Part shown: positions 53,488-55,921 of the stretch, in pieces
How the letters are laid out: every line of letters starts with the position of its first letter
How positions within the stretch are numbered: position 1 is the first letter of the stretch
NCBI RefSeq assembly: GCF_002027545.1
Contig: NZ_MXAN01000008.1
Location: 1-55,921 of the forward strand
Source of the DNA: Moraxella lacunata
Lineage (GTDB): Bacteria > Pseudomonadota > Gammaproteobacteria > Pseudomonadales > Moraxellaceae
DNA length: 55,921 nt
Reading direction: 5' to 3'
Position numbers and translations under genes: made by a program
Notes under the pieces: generated by a model
Seen by the model: the letters and a program-made list of their open reading frames with translations, nothing else
Told to the model about the DNA's origin: nothing
The model's database searches: none

Positions 53488-54432
53488 TTATTGTTTTTTA
53501 CCGCCAAAAATACCTTTTGCTCCCTCATAAGAACTATTTTTTAATAACTCAACCTTGCCCACCACTTCCTCAGCGTTAGGTCCAAAAAATCCCAGCGTAT
53601 AACCACCAATATTCTTATCATTCATCGCAATGGCGTTCACACCCTGCATGGTCATCGTATCGCCCAGCTCACTTGTGTGAGTGATTAGCTCAATACTTCC
53701 TTTGGTCAGTTCAATATCACTAGAATTGCTCAAACCACTAATGCTACCACTGCCTGTTTTTTCTACAAAATCCACATCATAGCTAAACTTACCTTGACTC
53801 ATGCCAGCCGAAGTGGCGACCATGCCAGTGCCTGCGTAATTAAATGTGCCTGTTGTTGGTAGATTTTTGGTGGGATCGCCTTTGATGGCAAAATGCACCT
53901 CATCAATCTCCTCTCTTTGACCGTTGGCAACCATGTCCACATTATGAATGCCTGCCACCAACGAATAATCCTGCTGGAAAATATAAGCCTTGGAATTTCT
54001 GGTGATAGAGCCACGCTCACCCGCCACTGTCCCTGTTACCGTTTCGGTAATTTTATGCGTGCTGTGTCCTTTGTCATATTGACCTAGGTTGATGTCGCTC
54101 GTTTGAGGTTTACCATCAATGGTTAAAGAATAACTCATGTTCGTAGGAGCTACGCCCAGCTCACTTCTCACATATGCCACCGCATCCGCCTCTGCCCCTG
54201 CTTTGAGTGAGCCATAGCTGACGGTATTATCCCAGGTAGGTTGTGGCGTTGGATTGCTTGGATTGCTTGGATTGCTTGGATTGCTTGGGTTAGTTGGGTT
54301 GCTTGGCGTGGTGGTGGTCGGTTTTACCAACTCGGTTGGTTTTTTCACTTGATAATGACCATCATTACAAGCTGTCATCAATGTAGCTACCGCTAGGGCA
54401 AGCGAAGTTAAGGCGATGTGTTTGATTTTCAT
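53488..54432 (-). CDS. Slam-linked surface lipoprotein with TbpB-like barrel
   Basis: This 314-aa lipoprotein has a lipobox LATVATLMTAC-type end (Cys 22 in LMTACNDG), an anchor linker of repeated Ser-Asn-Pro (about residues 44-62) and a body with a handle-like region (residues 65-190) and a C-terminal eight-strand barrel ending GFFGPNAEEVVGKVEL ... KGIFGGKKQ. The last motif is shared with TbpB and hemophilin-type proteins and with the lipoprotein at 18412-19173. Being immediately upstream of Slam makes it the best cargo candidate. Ligand unknown (iron, heme or a host factor are possibilities). Confidence 0.85.
   Translation of the reverse strand: MKIKHIALTSLALAVATLMTACNDGHYQVKKPTELVKPTTTTPSNPTNPSNPSNPSNPSNPTPQPTWDNTVSYGSLKAGAEADAVAYVRSELGVAPTNMSYSLTIDGKPQTSDINLGQYDKGHSTHKITETVTGTVAGERGSITRNSKAYIFQQDYSLVAGIHNVDMVANGQREEIDEVHFAIKGDPTKNLPTTGTFNYAGTGMVATSAGMSQGKFSYDVDFVEKTGSGSISGLSNSSDIELTKGSIELITHTSELGDTMTMQGVNAIAMNDKNIGGYTLGFFGPNAEEVVGKVELLKNSSYEGAKGIFGGKKQ
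54251..54304 (-). repeat. 9-bp tandem repeat encoding the Ser-Asn-Pro linker
   Basis: Four perfect GGATTGCTT units (plus strand) followed by two variants, GGGTTAGTT and GGGTTGCTT. Unit length is three codons, so changes in copy number would change linker length and not the frame. Confidence 0.92.
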
Positions 54433-54771
54433 GGCAAATCCTTAAAAAAATGGTGGTGTTGTTTTTAAAAAACCACTCAAAATCACTGTTGATTTATCGG
54501 TTTTTGTTGCCCCTTAACAAGTTTGGAATCAACAAAAAACCTCAAAAATCTCAGCACGAAACAACACCACACGAACGAATAAATTAACAAAAAAGGGCAA
54601 TTAATAAACATTATCACCAAAATGTGTATTAATGCTACTAATTAACCCTATTTTCTAACAAAATAGAAATATTGTCAATATATTGTTTTTTTTTAGCGTT
54701 ATTTTGTATAGTTTTTGTAATTTTATATTTCTATAATATTACAATATAAACCATAAAAACACGCTTGATGC
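54433..54771. other. AT-rich promoter region of the lipoprotein-Slam pair
   Basis: No gene seen. On the minus strand a TTGACA is present at 54678-54673, but no good TATAAT lies 16-18 nt downstream. A convincing Fur box was not found by eye. Confidence 0.4.
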
Positions 54772-55665
54772 TCACACACCATTGCCACCCACAATCTCCT
54801 CCACGCCCAGCATCTGCAAAAATGCGTCTGTGCCTGAGGAGCGGGTAAGATTGGGGTTAATAACCAGTCCCAAATGTCGCTGTAATTCGATGTTTTCTTT
54901 TAAATCAATCTTTACCAAATCTTGATTAATGAGTGTCTCAGGCAAAACCGACCAGCCCAGTCCCACCGACACAAGCATACGAATGGATTCTAACGGATTG
55001 GTACTCATGGTGGCAAAGGGACGCAGATTGTGCTTGTTAAATTCCGACAGCGTGATTTGACTGGTAAAAGTATTCGCCGCAGGCAAAATGGCGGGGTGGC
55101 GAGCCAATTGCAGTAGGCTGACATTGGACTTTTGAGCCAATGGACTTAGCACGCCTGCCACAAAATACAAGGGGTCAGACCACAGCGTATGATAAGCAAG
55201 CCGTCTGTCAAAGGTTGGGGGTAAGGTCAAAAATGCCAATGCCACATCGCCTTCTAGCACCGCCTTGTGTGCCGTCTCGCTGTCCATGAACTGCACTTCT
55301 AGCTGAACAGACGGATAGGTTTGAATAAACTGCTTTAAGACAGGGGGCAGGTGGTGCAGTCCAATATGGTGACTTGTACCGATGACCAATCGCCCTGTCG
55401 CCACTTCCTTTGAGTAGAGCAGACTGGCTTTACAAATCTCATAGTCTTCAAGCCATTTTTTGGCGTAGGGCAGTAGCTCATGAGCCGATGCCGTAGGGAT
55501 AATGCCACGCCCGATGGTGTCAAACAGTGCCGTACCAAACTCATCTTCTAAGCTCTTAATCCGCTTAGAGACGGCAGGTTGGGTAATAAACAGTTTCTCG
55601 GCAGCACCTGAGATACTGCCAGTTTGCATGACAGTGATGAACGTGGATAAATTGGTGGTATTCAT
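54772..55665 (-). CDS. LysR-family transcriptional regulator
   Basis: A 297-aa regulator: N-terminal winged HTH (LSTFITVMQTGSISGAAEKL, FITQPAVSKRIKSLEDEFG, residues 6-45) and a periplasmic-binding-type effector domain (about 90-290; GRLVIGTSHHIGLHHLPPVL, MLVSVGLGWSVLPETL). CysB/MetR-like effector pockets cannot be told apart here. It lies 339 bp upstream of the Slam-linked lipoprotein on the same strand, but the gap is large and a shared role is unproven. Confidence 0.93.
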   Translation of the reverse strand: MNTTNLSTFITVMQTGSISGAAEKLFITQPAVSKRIKSLEDEFGTALFDTIGRGIIPTASAHELLPYAKKWLEDYEICKASLLYSKEVATGRLVIGTSHHIGLHHLPPVLKQFIQTYPSVQLEVQFMDSETAHKAVLEGDVALAFLTLPPTFDRRLAYHTLWSDPLYFVAGVLSPLAQKSNVSLLQLARHPAILPAANTFTSQITLSEFNKHNLRPFATMSTNPLESIRMLVSVGLGWSVLPETLINQDLVKIDLKENIELQRHLGLVINPNLTRSSGTDAFLQMLGVEEIVGGNGV

Positions 55666-55877
55666 GTCGCACTCCTGCGTAAATGATTATCGTATTATGA
55701 CAAAGTTGTCAGTGCAATATTATATCAAATTTTTGGGGATTGGTAATAACTTTATTTACTTTTGGTTATGTTTTTTAAAAAATAAATAAGACAAAATGAT
55801 GATAGACATCGGTTTGGATGAGTTTTTTGATAAATCATTGACATCACTCCCACCCCTGACAAATTGTGATACAATAT

Positions 55878-55921
55878 TAGGGCGTATTGAACATTGGTAT
55901 TTGCAATGAAAAATGAGAAAA
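55878..55921. mobile_element. Family C repeat, start of a copy running off the window
   Basis: TAGGGCGTATTGAACATT followed by GGTATTTGCAATGAAAAATG and AGAAAA, the left end of family C. Confidence 0.7.

Noticed and set aside
54251..54304. Phase-variable on/off switch in the lipoprotein gene
   Set aside because: Unit length is 9 bp, so changes keep the frame; length variation only.
1..55921. tRNA or rRNA genes, full-length transposase genes, prophage
   Set aside because: None recognised by eye in any part of the window.

Overview
The window looks like chromosomal DNA from a Moraxella-type gammaproteobacterium (Moraxellaceae). The basis is the gene content: narGHJI/narK, a fused fructose PTS, a Slam/surface-lipoprotein pair and a 'Gcr'-type membrane protein, plus several families of short non-coding mobile repeats. 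This is inference from content; no rRNA or species marker is present.

Layout. Positions 1-4750 (minus strand, clearly more AT-rich than the rest) hold an iron-regulated NIS siderophore operon: a 599-aa IucA/IucC synthetase, an FAD N-hydroxylase and a second synthetase that runs off the window. Its promoter is a perfect TTGACA-17-TATAAT with a Fur-box-like palindrome over it. The hydroxylase is interrupted by a 136-bp MITE with an exact 8-bp target duplication. Positions 4882-15214 carry respiratory nitrate reductase narGHJI (FNR-like site upstream) and the transporter narK, with a decayed stretch between them (a frameshifted secreted protein, a small membrane protein with an internal TGA, and three MITE copies). 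Positions 15420-19173 hold S-formylglutathione hydrolase, an MltF-like transglycosylase, an 856-bp gene-free stretch and a lipoprotein with a TbpB-like C-terminal motif. Positions 19493-27562 (plus strand) hold an acyl-CoA dehydrogenase, a Gcr-family membrane protein, a PIF1-like helicase, a GAPDH/Epd-like enzyme and an unknown protein. Positions 28092-33370 hold recR/ybaB, a UbiH-type monooxygenase, nested MITEs, two WG-repeat proteins (one broken by a stop) and a pirin. Positions 33701-36589 are cydABX. Then come two small envelope proteins, the fructose operon fruBKA (minus), a Nif3-like protein, xseA, a DMT permease, a LOG-family hydrolase, a lipoprotein gene broken by another MITE, accBC, and finally a Slam outer-membrane translocator downstream of its probable lipoprotein cargo and a LysR regulator.

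How it works together. The window describes a respiring bacterium able to switch between oxygen at low tension (cytochrome bd) and nitrate, to import and phosphorylate fructose, and to make malonyl-CoA. It displays lipoproteins on its surface through Slam. The siderophore route seems recently inactivated, because the MITE insertion is still precisely reversible on paper.

The most unusual layer is the repeats. Four MITE-like families (A: 3 copies, 8-bp target duplications; B: 5 copies, TA-flanked; C: 4 element-like copies plus 2 fragments; D: 2 copies) account for most non-coding space and for two gene disruptions. Both gene-disrupting family A insertions add a multiple of three bases, so the host frame stays open except for one in-element stop codon. 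The family A hairpin has been re-written between copies while keeping its pairing.
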